Source: DASRDR01 sp963812945 [NCBI: uncultured Candidatus Rokubacteria bacterium]
Lineage (GTDB): Bacteria > Methylomirabilota > Methylomirabilia > Rokubacteriales
Assembly: GCA_963812945.1 (NCBI GenBank)
Contig: CAWEXD010000008.1
Coordinates: 1-64,000 of the forward strand
Reading direction: 5' to 3'
Length of the DNA stretch: 64,000 nt
The position numbers were made by a program, and so were the translations under genes. Under the pieces are notes generated by a model, which saw only the letters and a program-made list of their open reading frames with translations, was not told the origin of the DNA and did not search any database. The stretch's first letter is position 1. Each line of letters begins with the position of its first letter. Shown one piece after another: positions 1 to 8,978 of the stretch.

Positions 1-360
1 CGAAGAAGATGAGCGGCACCGCGGTCGCGACGAGCCCGAGCGCCAGGGCAGGCTCGACGCCCGGTGGAGGATCCGTCGCGCCACCTGCCACGCGAGCGAC
101 AGCGTCGCGAGGCTGCCGAGGAGCGGGATCAGGCGAAGCGCGTGCTCCCCGTCACCGAAGAGCGTGACGGCGGCCTTCTGGAGCAGGAGCCAGCCCGGCG
201 GCGCCATCTGCCGGTAGTCGAGCGGCCCGAGGAGTCGGCCGAGGGGACGGTCGACGATGTTGAGGGCCAGGTTCGCCTCGTCGGCCCAGAGCGAGGCCCC
301 GGCGGAGTACTGCCAGAGCCGGAGGGCCGCGCCGAGGACGCCCAGAGCGGCCGGGAGCAT
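1..360 (-). CDS. Glycosyltransferase family 39-like membrane protein, N-terminal part
   Basis: The gene begins at an ATG (bases 358-360) and runs off the left edge. An in-frame stop 17 codons upstream makes this ATG the first possible start. The visible part reads as a first membrane helix (ALRLWQYSA) and then GASLWADEANLALNIVDR. The acidic Asp-Glu in the first periplasmic loop, followed by QMAPPGWLLLQK and a run of helices, is typical of ArnT/PMT-type lipid-linked sugar transferases (GT39/GT83). Near base 60 the frame must shift to keep the next helix hydrophobic, so an indel is likely there. The family call rests on the N-terminal motif only; the sugar and acceptor are unknown. Confidence 0.6.
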   Translation of the reverse strand, partial: MLPAALGVLGAALRLWQYSAGASLWADEANLALNIVDRPLGRLLGPLDYRQMAPPGWLLLQKAAVTLFGDGEHALRLIPLLGSLATLSLAWQVARRILHRASSLPWRSGSSRPRCRSSSS

Positions 361-481
361 CCACGGTCGCCGCGGCTCACGATCGGACTGGAGAGATCAC
401 GCTTCTCGGAGACTACCATCCCGATCGCCGCCGCCCCGCGTCGTTGTCGGTGGTTCCGGGCGGGTCTATCATCGATCTCTG

Positions 482-1075
482 ATGACCCGCAGCACAGCTG
501 CTTCAGCTGTCCGCCGGGGTGGTCCTGCTCGGCGGCGCGATCGCGGGAGCCGCCTACTGGAGCCGGAGCAGCCCGGCCGTCGGGCCCGACGCCTTTCCCG
601 TGAGCCGGCCGTCGGCGCTCCTTGCGGCGTCGGAGTTCGAGCTCCTCGATCTCGCCGGCCAGCCCGTGCGACTCCGCGACCTCCGGGGCCGCGTGGTGCT
701 CCTCAACTTCTGGGCGACCTGGTGCGTGCCGTGCCGCGAGGAGATGCCGGCGCTCGAGACGCTGTCGCGCGAGCTGGGTCCGCGCGGCCTCGCCGTCGTG
801 GGCGTGAACTTCAAGGAGTCGCGCGCGAGGTCGAGGCCTTCGTCCGCGAGCACGCGCTCCGCTTCCCGATGCTCCTGGACTGGGAGGGCGGACCGGCCAG
901 CTCTACCAGGTCTTCGCGCTGCCGGCGACGTTCGTGGTCGACCGCCAGGGCATGCTGGTCGGCACGGTGCTCGGCATCCGGGACTGGGTCGGGCCGGCGC
1001 GCGGGCGTACCTCGACCGGCTCCTCGCCGTCCCGCAGGCCGAGCCGCCGTGCCGCAACGCTGCCGCGGCGACCGG
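482..1075 (+). CDS. TlpA/ResA-like thioredoxin-fold protein, frameshifted
   Basis: A membrane-anchored periplasmic thiol-disulfide oxidoreductase. After ATG 482 there is one hydrophobic anchor (VVLLGGAIAGAAYW), then the redoxin core FELLDLAGQPVRLRDLRG and the catalytic WATWCVPCREEMP (CxxC). The core continues FVREHALRFPMLLDWEGG, then an ATFVVDRQGM cis-Pro-type strand and the closing AYLDRLLA. These pieces lie in different frames, so at least four indels (near 505, 825, 900 and 990) are needed. The 3' boundary with the next gene cannot be fixed because the stop is lost. Position just before ctaG suggests a role in cytochrome c or oxidase maturation, which is inference. Confidence 0.75.
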
Positions 1076-1097
1076 GCTGTTCGAGCTACTCCACCGC

Positions 1098-1944
1098 GTG
1101 GCCTGGGAGTGGGCGTGGCGGCCGGCGGTCGTCCTGTCGGTGGGCCTTCTGGCGGCGCTCTACGTTCGGGGGTGGTGGTGACTTCGTCGCCTTCCGCGCA
1201 CCCGTGACGCGGCGCCCGCGTGGCGGCTCGCGGCCTACCTCGTCGGCCTCGCGAGCGTGATCGTGGCGCTCTGCTCTCCCCTCGAGCTCCTGTCGGAGCT
1301 GTCCTTACCGCGCACATGGTCCAGCATCAGCTCCTGATCATGGTGGCGCCGCCGCTCCTCCTCCTCGGCGAGCCCTTTCCGCCGATCCTGTGGGTCGCTG
1401 CCGCGCCGACTCCGGCGGCGCGTGGCGAGCGTGGTGACGCGGCCCGGCCTGGTCCGTCGCGTCCTGGGTGTCCTGACCTGGATGCCGGTGACGGGCGCCC
1501 TCTACACTCTCGTCCTCGTGGGCTGGCACTATCCTCCGGCCTACGAGGCAGCGCTCCGGCAGCCGGTGCTCCACGACATCGAGCACTTGAGCTTCTTCGG
1601 GCGGCCGTGCTCTTCGGTGGCCTGGTGGTCACCCGGCGCCCCGGTTCCGCCACCTCACGAGCGGGGTGATGTACGGGGCCCGTATCGGGTATCTGATCCT
1701 GGCCACGGCGCAGAACACGCTGCTGGGCGCCGTGCTCGGGCTGGCGGAGCGCGAATTCTACCCGTCCTACGCGGCGGCGCCGCGGCTGCTCCTGGACTGG
1801 AGCGCGGTCGACGACCAGGCGTTCGGCGGCGGCGTGATGTGGTCGGGCAGCCACATGTTCCTGCTGGCCGTGCTCGTCCTCCTGCACCGGGCGATGGACG
1901 CCGAGGGGCGGAAGGCGGATGCACGGGTCCGCCCCATCGTGTAG
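1098..1944 (+). CDS. ctaG: Cytochrome c oxidase caa3 assembly factor CtaG, frameshifted
   Basis: A multi-helix membrane protein of the CtaG_Bsub family (copper delivery and assembly for caa3-type oxidase). Family landmarks appear in order across several frames: WEWAWRP and a first helix, LCSPLELLSELS, the signature HMVQHQLLIMVAPPLLLLG, LVGWHYPPAYEAAL, HDIEHLSFF, AQNTLLGAVLG and the C-terminal GSHMFLLAVLVLLHRAM. The His-rich helices fit metal handling. At least five frame changes and an in-frame TGA at 1179-1181 interrupt it. I read the TGA as an error because no redox residue belongs there. The start at GTG 1098 is a guess. Confidence 0.75.
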
Positions 1945-1958
1945 GATTCGCACAATCC

Positions 1959-2464
1959 ATGCTGGATATCGGGTTCCAGGAACTCGCCGTCATCGGCGTC
2001 CTCGCCCTGCTGATCTTCGGGCCGGATAAGCTCCCCGACCTGGACGCCGGCTGGGTCGGGCCATGCGGGAGTTTCGGCGGGCGAGCGACGAGTTCCGGTC
2101 GACCGTCGAGCAGAACCTCCAGATGAACGTCGACACGGACATCTCGCCGCCGTCGCGGGTCGAGCCCACGCCGGCCAGCCCCACGGACACCAGCGCCGCC
2201 GTGCCGACGGGGTTGCCGGGCAGGGGACTGACGGCCCGGCCACCGAGATCGGCGGGCCCCGACGACACGAAACCGTCCGACGGGCCGCTCGAGCCGTTCT
2301 GGACCAGCCGGGGTGGCCGGCTGCTTCATCGGCGGGAGTGCTCGTGGCGGGCCCGCGTTCCCGAGTCGGAGCGAATCCCCCTCAAGACGGTGCACGACGG
2401 CTGGGACCAGGGCCTCAAGGCGTGTCCGGCGTGCGTCCCGCCGGAGGTTGACCTCCCCTCCTGA
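1959..2464 (+). CDS. TatA/TatB-like translocase component with Cys/His tail, frameshifted
   Basis: The N-terminus (LDIGFQELAVIGVLALLIFG, then PDKLPDL) is the single helix, FGP hinge and amphipathic helix of TatA/TatB, part of the twin-arginine export pathway. One indel near 2045 separates it from the continuation MREFRRASDEFRSTVEQ, which is TatB-like. A Pro/Thr-rich linker follows. The last 45 residues carry an unexpected motif, LLHRRECSW ... AWDQGLKACPAC written loosely (the actual helix is DGWDQGLKACPAC). It resembles the small Ada-type zinc or 'RPC..C' modules. TatB is favoured over TatA because of the long charged helix. Exact family is uncertain because of the frameshift. Confidence 0.7.
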
Positions 2465-2504
2465 CCCCCTTCCTGACCGGGTGGAGCCGGCGGGCTCTTT
2501 TTTC

Positions 2505-2533
2505 TTGACGCATCAACGGGTGTTGACTACACT
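2505..2533 (+). promoter_or_regulatory. lexA promoter with inverted-repeat operator candidate
   Basis: TTGACG (2505-2510) and TACACT (2528-2533) are separated by exactly 17 bases, a good sigma70-type promoter. Between them lies the inverted repeat TCAAC-GGGT-GTTGA (2513-2526). It sits where a repressor would block polymerase, so LexA autoregulation is plausible. A GGAGG ribosome site follows at 2541-2545. Confidence 0.6.
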
Positions 2534-2552
2534 CCTGGCGGGAGGAACACCC

Positions 2553-3173
2553 ATGGACCCACAGCTCACCCAGCGCCAGCGCGAGGTGCTCGACTTCATC
2601 CAGACGTTCTCCGAGACGCACGGCGTGCCGCCCACGGTGCGCGAGATCGGCGGGCGCTTCCACGTGACGCCGCGGGCCGCCTTCGATCATCTGAAGGCGC
2701 TCGAGCGGAAGGGCTATCTCAAGCGGCGCGCCACGGCGGGCCGGACCTCGCGGGCGCTCGACCCTGGCGGTGCGGCCTCCGTCGAGGCACGAGGTGCCGA
2801 TCCTCGGCCGTATCGCCGCCGGCGCGCCGCTCCTCGCCGAGGAGAATCGCGACGGCGCGCTGCCGCTCGATCCGCGTGGGTCGGCGGGCGGGCGACGACG
2901 TCTTCGGCGCTCCGGGTCCACGGCGAGAGCATGATCAACGCGCACATCGTCGAGGGCGATCTCGTGCTCGTCCGGCGCCAGGACCACGCTCAGTCGGGGG
3001 ACATCGTCGTGGCGCTGGTGGACGGCGAGGCGACCGTCAAGCGGGTCGCGCGCGAGCCGCACGCGGTCGTCCTGAAGCCGGAGCATCCGACCATGGCGCC
3101 GATCGTCATCCGGGAAGGGGAGAAGGACGTGCGGATCGTCGGCAAGGTCGTGGGGTTGGTCCGTGGCCTCTGA
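2553..3173 (+). CDS. lexA: LexA repressor, internally frameshifted
   Basis: SOS repressor and self-cleaving protease. The N-terminal winged helix is intact (LTQRQREVLDFIQTF, then PPTVREIGGRFHV). The middle runs out of frame between about 2765 and 2890. In the correct frame that stretch gives VPILGRIAAGAPLLAEE, which contains the Ala-Gly autocleavage site. The catalytic domain returns in frame with the nucleophile Ser in LRVHGESM and the base Lys in EATVKRVA, ending VGKVVGLVRGL. Start is the ATG seven bases after GGAGG. Two compensating indels keep the reading frame open but scramble about 40 residues. The next gene encodes a RecA-like ATPase. Confidence 0.9.
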   Translation: MDPQLTQRQREVLDFIQTFSETHGVPPTVREIGGRFHVTPRAAFDHLKALERKGYLKRRATAGRTSRALDPGGAASVEARGADPRPYRRRRAAPRRGESRRRAAARSAWVGGRATTSSALRVHGESMINAHIVEGDLVLVRRQDHAQSGDIVVALVDGEATVKRVAREPHAVVLKPEHPTMAPIVIREGEKDVRIVGKVVGLVRGL

Positions 3174-3689
3174 GCGCGCGCGCCGCTCGACCGTCGCCCC
3201 GCGGAGTTCGGGGGGCCGCTGCCGGCGCGCCTCGGACGCCAGCCGGCGATCGACGCACGCCGCTCGCGGCGCGTCAACCGCATCGGCGCTCGGACGTGCA
3301 TCGCTGACGCGCCGGTCGACGAGCGATGGGGCCGCGGTCGCCGGCGCCTCGCGTCGGCGAGCCTCGTCGTCGCCGCGCCAGCTCGAGCTGGGCGGCGCGC
3401 GTGCCCGCCGTCGCGACACGCGCTCGCCCCGCGCCGCCGCCTTTTTTTTGGTCCATCGTGGCTCAACACCTGGCAAGGGCGGCGGCGGGATCCCGCTCCG
3501 CGACGTGGAAGCGGCGTGGCGGGGCGGGCGCCGTCGCGCTCTGGGCGCTCGCCTTGTCGCTGCTGGTGGCGTAGGCTTTCCCGCGAGAGGCCGCGACCGT
3601 GCTGGTCTCTCGCGGCTCGCCGCGTGCGAGCGATCGCCGCCTCATCCTGCGGTTGACGCGTGTCCGGCGGGTCCGTATCCTTCCTCCCC
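3174..3689 (+). other. Stretch without a convincing gene
   Basis: About 515 bases between lexA and the ATPase. All frames give Arg/Ser/Ala-rich, low-complexity translations without motifs. A run of eight T (3442-3449) could mark a terminator for lexA. A short hydrophobic tail in one plus frame (ending at 3574) is not enough to call a protein. Confidence 0.5.
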
Positions 3690-4573
3690 GTGACCACGCC
3701 CCGCGTCTCCACGGGCTTCGTCGGCTCGACGCCATGCTCGGCGGCGGACTCCTGCCCGGCACGCTCACCGTCGTCTACGGCGCCACCGGCATCGGCAAGA
3801 CGCACCTGGGCCTCACGTTCGCCGACCATGGCCGCGCCGCCGACGGCCGCCGGGGCCTGATCGTGGACCTCAACGCCCGCGGCGATTCCCAGCAGCACGG
3901 CCCGTACGCCGCCCGGCTCCACGGCTGGACGCTCCGGCGCTGGACCCACGCGGTCCTGCCGATGACCGACCCGTACCCGCCGCCCGCCCAGCTGGAGGCG
4001 CCGTACCTGGACGTCTTCCCGTGGGTGGGCCGGCGGACCGACTACGAGGTCGCGTCGGGCGACGGGCGCGAGTTCGACTGGGGGTGGAAGGCCGCCTACG
4101 CCCGGGCCCTCTACATCGCGCGGCCGTTCTTCTACTTCCACTTCGCCGCCGGCGTCGCCGGGTGGTGGTGGACGGGATCGAGCCGTTCGCGAGCGAGGAC
4201 TCCATCCAGCTCTTCATCATCGACGAGCTGTACCGGAAGGTGATCCATCGCGACGCCGAGACGCTCGGCATGGAGATCTGCCTGCCGGTGTGGCAGCACC
4301 GGGCGTTCATCGACGGGCACCGCTACCCGCACGAGGCCATCTCGACGGTGCTCCTGGTGACGACCGAGGAGACGCGGCTCGAGGACCTGATCGCGCGGAA
4401 GATGGGGGCGGGGGACATGGGGGCGGTGGCGAACACCGTGCTCCTCATGGGCCGCGAGAAGGTCGGGCTCGCGCCTCGGCCGGTTCCTTGTGTCGCCAAG
4501 CACCGCGGCCAGCGCGATGAGCGACGAGATCGTCGAGTACCGCATCGGCGAGCACGGCCTGGAGTTCGGCTGA
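3690..4573 (+). CDS. RecA/KaiC-like P-loop ATPase, frameshifted
   Basis: Cytosolic ATPase of the RecA superfamily. From GTG 3690 the protein reads VTTPRVSTGFV, then after an indel LDAMLGGGLLPGTLTVVYG and the Walker A GATGIGKT. Later blocks are VVVDGIEPF (Walker B-like strand), FIIDELY, STVLLVTTEE and the KaiC-type end VAKHRG ... SAMSDEIVEYRI. Frame changes are needed near 3720, 4150 and 4500. The first P-loop helix and the C-terminal 'KHRG' block resemble single-domain KaiC-like proteins. The function is not known. Its place right after lexA, and before an AlkZ-related gene, suggests DNA-damage response, but that is inference. Confidence 0.7.
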
Positions 4574-4574
4574 G

Positions 4575-5431
4575 CGGGCCGGAGGCCGCGGGCTCGGGCG
4601 TCCGCGGTCAGGCGGATCTCGAGCGTGGCGCGACCGCGCCTTCCGCCGGCTGCCCGGCCGGCGCGTCCGCAACGAGCGCGACGCGCTGGCGTTCGTCGAG
4701 GCCGTGGGCCTCTGCTCGACGTTCTACCGCTTTCCGGACGGCCTCGCCTGTCTGTGGGAGGGCGTGGCCGGCCGTCGCGATCCCCGCTGGCCCCGCCACT
4801 CCCACCACGACGCCGCCGTCGGCCGGACCTGGGACCTGAAGGACCGGCTCCCGGCCCGGCGCGCGGTCTACTACGGGAAGCTCCTCCGGGGCCGCCCGGT
4901 GCTGGTCGCGCTCGACCTCTTCCCCGCCTTCTACGCGCTGGTCCGCGGGCGCCAGCGCGCCCGCGACTACCGGGGCGAGTACGAGGCGGGGCGGCTCTCC
5001 CTCACCGCGAAGCGGCTCATGGACGTGCTGATCCGCCGCCACCCGCTCTACACGCGCGAGTGGCGGGCCGAGGCGCTCCTGCTCGATCCCGGGGCGACGC
5101 GAGAGTTCGAGCGGGCGGTGGCCGAGCTCCAGCAGGGGCTCTGGGTCGTCAAGACGGAGGAGCGCTACGAGCCCTCGTTCTCGTACCGCTGGGACCTCGT
5201 CGAGGCCTGGCTGCCGGAGGGTGTCGGGAGGGCCGCCGCCTCGCGCGCCCCGCCGCGGTCCGCCGTCTCGTCGGCCGGTACCTGGCCGGCGCCGGCTGGG
5301 CCACCGCCCGCGGGCTCGCCCGGCTCTTCTCGCTGTCGCGCGGCGAGGTGGAGGCGGCCGTGGCGGCGCTCGCGCGGGCGGGAGAGGTGCGCACCGGGGT
5401 GGCGGTGGCGGGACTCCCCGCCGAGTGGTGA
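4575..5431 (+). CDS. AlkZ/YcaQ-related winged-helix protein, frameshifted
   Basis: A soluble protein with the sequence style of the HTH_42 (AlkZ/YcaQ) group, whose studied members are DNA glycosylases that unhook interstrand crosslinks. Recognisable blocks are LCSTFYRFPDGLACLW, PRHSHHDAAVGRTWDLKD, ARRAVYYGKLLRGRP, LQQGLWVVKTEERYEP and a C-terminal DNA-binding-like segment RGLARLFSLSRGEVEAAV. Indels near 4625 and 5220 shift the frame. The start is unresolved and lies just after, or overlapping, the ATPase stop. The catalytic QxQ/QxD motif of true AlkZ is not visible, so glycosylase activity is uncertain. Confidence 0.55.
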
Positions 5432-5457
5432 TCCACCGGGCGCGGCGTGCCGCCTGA

Positions 5458-6298
5458 ATGGACCCGCCGGCCGGCTTCCGCTACATCGACGCCCACACGC
5501 ACCTCCACCCGCCGCGGCTCTTCGCCGCGATCCGGCGCTGGTTCGACGAGCACACCGACTGGAACCTCCGCGGCCCCTCCGAGCCGGCCGCCGTCGCCGC
5601 CGCCCTGCGCGCGGCCGGGGTGGAGCGCTTCGTCTTCTTCTCCTACGCGCACCGGCCCGGGATGGCCCGCGAGCTGAACCGCTGGCTCCGCGACGCCGGC
5701 GACCGCTTCCCGACGGGATCCCGCTCGGCACGGTCCACGCCGCCGACGACGATCCGGGGGCGGTCGTCGAGGAGGCGTGCGGGAGGCTCGGCCTGGCCGG
5801 CCTCAAGCTCCACATCCAGGTGCAGCGGTTCTACCCGGACGATCCCCGGCTCGACCCCGTGTACGAGCGGCTGGTGGCGCTCGAGCGGGTGCTGGTGATC
5901 CACGTCGGCACGGGGCCCCACACCAACGAGTTCACCGGCCTGGCGCGCTTCGCCGGCGTCCTCGCCCGCTTCCCCGCGCTCCGGGCGGTGATCTGCCACA
6001 TGGGCGCGTTCGAGACGCGGCTGGCGCTCCCTGCTCGAGCGCTTCCCCCACCTCCACCTGGACACCACGATGGCGATGACGCCGGTGACCATCCCGTACA
6101 CCGGGATCGATCCCGCGGTCGTGCTGAACGAGGACCTGGTGCGCCACGGCGACCGCATCGTCTTCGGCAGCGACTTCCCGAACCTGCCGTATCCCTACGA
6201 GGAGGAGCGCCGGGCTGTGGGCCCGCGACCTGCCGCTCGACGTCTACCAGCGGATCTTCCGCGACAACGCGTGCCGCTTCTTCGGGGTCAGACTTTGA
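5458..6298 (+). CDS. Amidohydrolase-2 family metal hydrolase, frameshifted
   Basis: A TIM-barrel metal-dependent hydrolase or decarboxylase. The first strand carries YIDAHTHLHPP, the metal-binding HxH. Later landmarks are LAGLKLHIQVQRFYPDDPR, LVIHVGTGPHTNEF (metal His), AVICHMGAFE (His) and IVFGSDFPNLPYPYEEE (catalytic Asp). Three indels (about 5717, 6030 and 6213) split these over different frames. The start ATG 5458 is in context and the protein would be about 280 residues, normal for the family. The substrate cannot be told. The stop lies inside the left arm of the inverted repeat that follows. Confidence 0.75.
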
Positions 6299-6358
6299 CT
6301 TCGGGACAACTCCTGGCGCGCCGCGTCGAGAAATGTCCGGAAGTCGGGGTCTGACCCC
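6284..6358. repeat. REP-like imperfect inverted repeat
   Basis: GGGGTCAGAC (6284-6293) is mirrored by GTCTGACCCC (6349-6358), and GACTTCGGGACA by TGTCCGGAAGTC just inside. This gives arms of about 25 bases with few mismatches around a 25-base loop. GGGGTCAGAC-type ends are common in REP/RAYT palindromes. It may also end transcription of the two convergent genes. Confidence 0.6.
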
Positions 6359-6361
6359 CGT

Positions 6362-7132
6362 TTAGGGCCGCGCGGCGCGGAGGAGGGCGAGGGTCTCTCG
6401 AGCGGTGTCGTGCGGCGTGAGGGCCCGGATCACGACGTCGTCCAGGGCGGAGCTCCCACCGGGCGAGCGCGTCGGGCACGTCGGCGGGGGAGGTCGCGGC
6501 GACGGCCGTGATCACCGGCGGCACGCCCATCCGCGCGAAGTGGGCCGCGTAGGCGGGGATCGCGTCGTACCGGGCGCCCTCCACCTCGAGCCGGGCGGCG
6601 CTCGAGGGGCCGACCGCGACGCGGACGTAGCCGGCGAGCCGCGGCGGGCGCGCTGCGCCGCCGCGGCGCCCGCGCGGACCCACTCGGCTGACGTGCGCGC
6701 GTGCTCCGGCGTCAGCCAGTTGAACAGCACGCCGGCTTCGGCCACCTCACCGGCGAGGTGGCACATGCGCGGCCCGAGCGCCGCGACGTAGAGCCGGCTC
6801 GGGAGCTCGCCCGTAGCGCCGCGATCCCCGCCTGCACGCTCGCGAGGGACCCGGGGTTCGGGCTCCCGACGCCGAGGAGCAGGCGGTCGAGGGGGGCGTT
6901 CGCCCGGACGTCCGCGACGATGCGGTCCGGGCCGTGCGTGTGGAGGGGGATGACGCCGACCCCGAGCGCGATGTGCGTGGTCTCCGCGGCGGCGAGGGCG
7001 AGCGCGGCCAGCCCGTCGACCGAGCCGGATAGTTCACCCAGAACGACGTGTACCCGGCGGCCTCGGCGCCGCGGGCGGATGCCGCGGTGACCCGGGCGCC
7101 ACGCCGGCGTAGACGGCGAAGCCGCGACCCAT
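6362..7132 (-). CDS. LLM-class flavin/F420-dependent oxidoreductase, frameshifted
   Basis: A luciferase-like TIM-barrel oxidoreductase. The N-terminus is MGRGFAVYAGVAPG from ATG 7132, then AEAAGYTSFWVNYPA. The typical core is TTHIALGVGVIPLHTHGP and LLLGVGSPNPGS, followed by LYVAALGPRMCHLAGEVAEAG and VLFNWLTPEHARTSAEW. The end is PHDTARETLALLRAARP. Pieces lie in three frames, so several indels are present. The start overlaps the stop of the PanE-like gene (TGATG), so the two are co-transcribed. Members use F420 or FMN; the cofactor and substrate cannot be settled here. Confidence 0.75.
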
Positions 7133-8187
7133 CAGGTGCCCGCGCGGCGCAGCGTCAGCTCGAGGTTGCCGGGCGCGGCCGGGCGCGACCCGACTCCACC
7201 TCGTGCACGGTCTCCACCACGGCCCGCGACACGGGCGTCGCCACGCCGCACGCTCCTGCCCGCGGGCGACGACGAAACCGTTCATGTCGTCGATCTCCGT
7301 CCGGCGCCCCTTGGCGACGTCCTGGCCATCGAGGCGCGCCAGCTTCGGCCGCCCGCCGCGGTTGGCGTCAGCAGCCGGTCGAGGCCGTCCCGCGTCTCGG
7401 GTTGCCCGGCACCGCCCATCGCTCCGCGGGCGCGCCCGCGAACGCCGGCACGCGGTGGCCCAGGGCCAGGCCGACGCGGGCGGACTCGGCGGCGAGGCCG
7501 ATCATGAGCGTCCGGCCCACCTCGCTGGACGCCACCTCGAGGGAGCCGAGCCCGGACATCGCCTGGAGCGGATTGCTCATCGCGTTCTGCGAGAGCTTGG
7601 CCCAGCGCTCTCCCCAGAGGTTGTCGGTCGCCCGCGCGCCGTCGATGATGGCGAGCATCTCCGCGAGCTCCTCGGTGCGCGACGAGACCCGCTCGTCGCG
7701 CTCGCCGACGCGGAACACGTCGTGTCCGCCGCCCCGGCCCTGCTCGTACGCCGCGCTCCACCTGGCCCGGCGCCCAGACCGCGACGCCGATCTTCGACAT
7801 GACGAGGCCGACGGCGCGCCCTGCGCCCGCCACCTGCGCCACGACCGGATCGGGCCAGCAGTTCTGCGCGCAGACGACGTACCCGTGCGGCGCCATGTGG
7901 CGCAGCGCGAGCGGCGCCGCCCACGCGGTGTCGTACGCCTTCATCGCCACGACCACGATCTCGAAGTTGTCGCTGGGAGGCCGGCGGCCTCGTGCAGGTG
8001 CACCGCGGTGGGCCGCGCCTCGAACGGCTCGTGCGGTCCCGTCGCCCGGATGCCGCGGGCGCGGATCGTTCGACCTGCTCGGCCCAAGGATCCACCAGCG
8101 TCACACATCGTGCTCGGCGCGTGAGAGGAGGCGCCCAGATAGCTGCCTGATCGCGCCCGCCCCGACGAACAGGATCCGCTTCGCCAC
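7132..8187 (-). CDS. PanE/ApbA-family ketopantoate reductase-like dehydrogenase, frameshifted
   Basis: An NADP-dependent 2-dehydropantoate reductase relative. It starts at GTG 8187 behind GGAGG, reading VAKRILFVGAGAI, a Rossmann nucleotide-binding loop. The next pieces are HDV..LVDPWAEQVE, then FEIVVVAMKAYDTAWAA and YVVCAQNCWPD, which matches the family 'QNG' segment with Cys-Trp instead of Gly. After that come ERWAKLSQNAMSNPLQAM with the catalytic Lys and Asn, and a tail PGNLELTLRRAGT. At least four frame changes are needed. A second, intact homologue lies at 46435. Pairing with an LLM enzyme points to a catabolic pair rather than pantothenate synthesis. Confidence 0.7.
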
Positions 8188-8419
8188 GGTCGATCCTCCG
8201 TTCCGCAGGTGCTGGTGATCCGCGCGTCCTGGCGATTGTCGGGGAGCGAACCGGAGCCGGCAAGACGTCTGGCGGGGCCACCGTAACAGGCGGTCCGGAC
8301 CCGGTCAGGCGAGGCGCGAGCGCGAAGGGACGGGGGCGATCCCTGCGTTTGCGTCGGGCCTCGGCCGGCCACTACACTGGACGGCACGACGCACAATGAA
8401 TGACGACGGAGGATCCGGG

Positions 8420-8934
8420 ATGAACCGTTCGCTCACGATCGCTCGCGCGGCGGCCCTCACGCTCGCGCTGGCCGTTTCGGCGACGTCCTCCCGTCCGCCG
8501 GCCGGGCTGCCTCCGGCGACGCCAGGGGCACCATCATTCACCGGGCCACGACGGTGACGCTCGCGCACGCGTATCTCGTCACGGGGCCCGACGGGCTCGA
8601 TCCTAAGAAGACCGTGCGGCGCATCATTCTCTCCGCGAAGGACGTCGGCGCGGAGGTGCGCGCGTGCCAGACGATGAGCTGCGCCGACGGCGAGCTGATG
8701 GAAGGTCTGGTCGTCGACATCGACGGCGGCCCGCGCCTCAACTACTGGATGACCGTCAACAATCAGCTCGTCCAGTACTCGGGCACGAAGCCGCCGGTTG
8801 CGCTCCGGGTCAGCGCCGACGAGCCGAAGCGGCTGGCCGGCACGCTGGCCTTCGACGACGCCCAGTCGGGCGGGCCGAAGGTCGACGTGGAGTTCGACGC
8901 TTCCCTGGTGAAGGAGTTCAAGGCCGCGCGCTGA
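8420..8934 (+). CDS. Secreted protein of unknown function, one frameshift
   Basis: ATG 8420 follows GGAGG (8408-8412). The first 25-30 residues (NRSLTIARAAALTLALAVSA) are a signal peptide. After an indel near 8520 the mature part reads TIIHRATTVTLAHAYLVTG and runs 130 residues to LVKEFKAAR. It contains a CQTMSC pair and a GLVVDIDGGPRLNYWM segment, and looks beta-rich. I recognise no family. The two cysteines could form a periplasmic disulfide. It stands alone between a divergent PanE-like gene and the CCA-adding enzyme. Confidence 0.6.
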
Positions 8935-8978
8935 CGGTCGCCGCGCCGTCTCCGCCGCCGCCCGGCCTGGTCACTGTC

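Noticed and set aside
1179-1181. In-frame TGA in ctaG as a possible selenocysteine
   Set aside because: The position is a non-redox loop with Trp/Arg neighbours, the region is full of indels, and CtaG has no Cys there.
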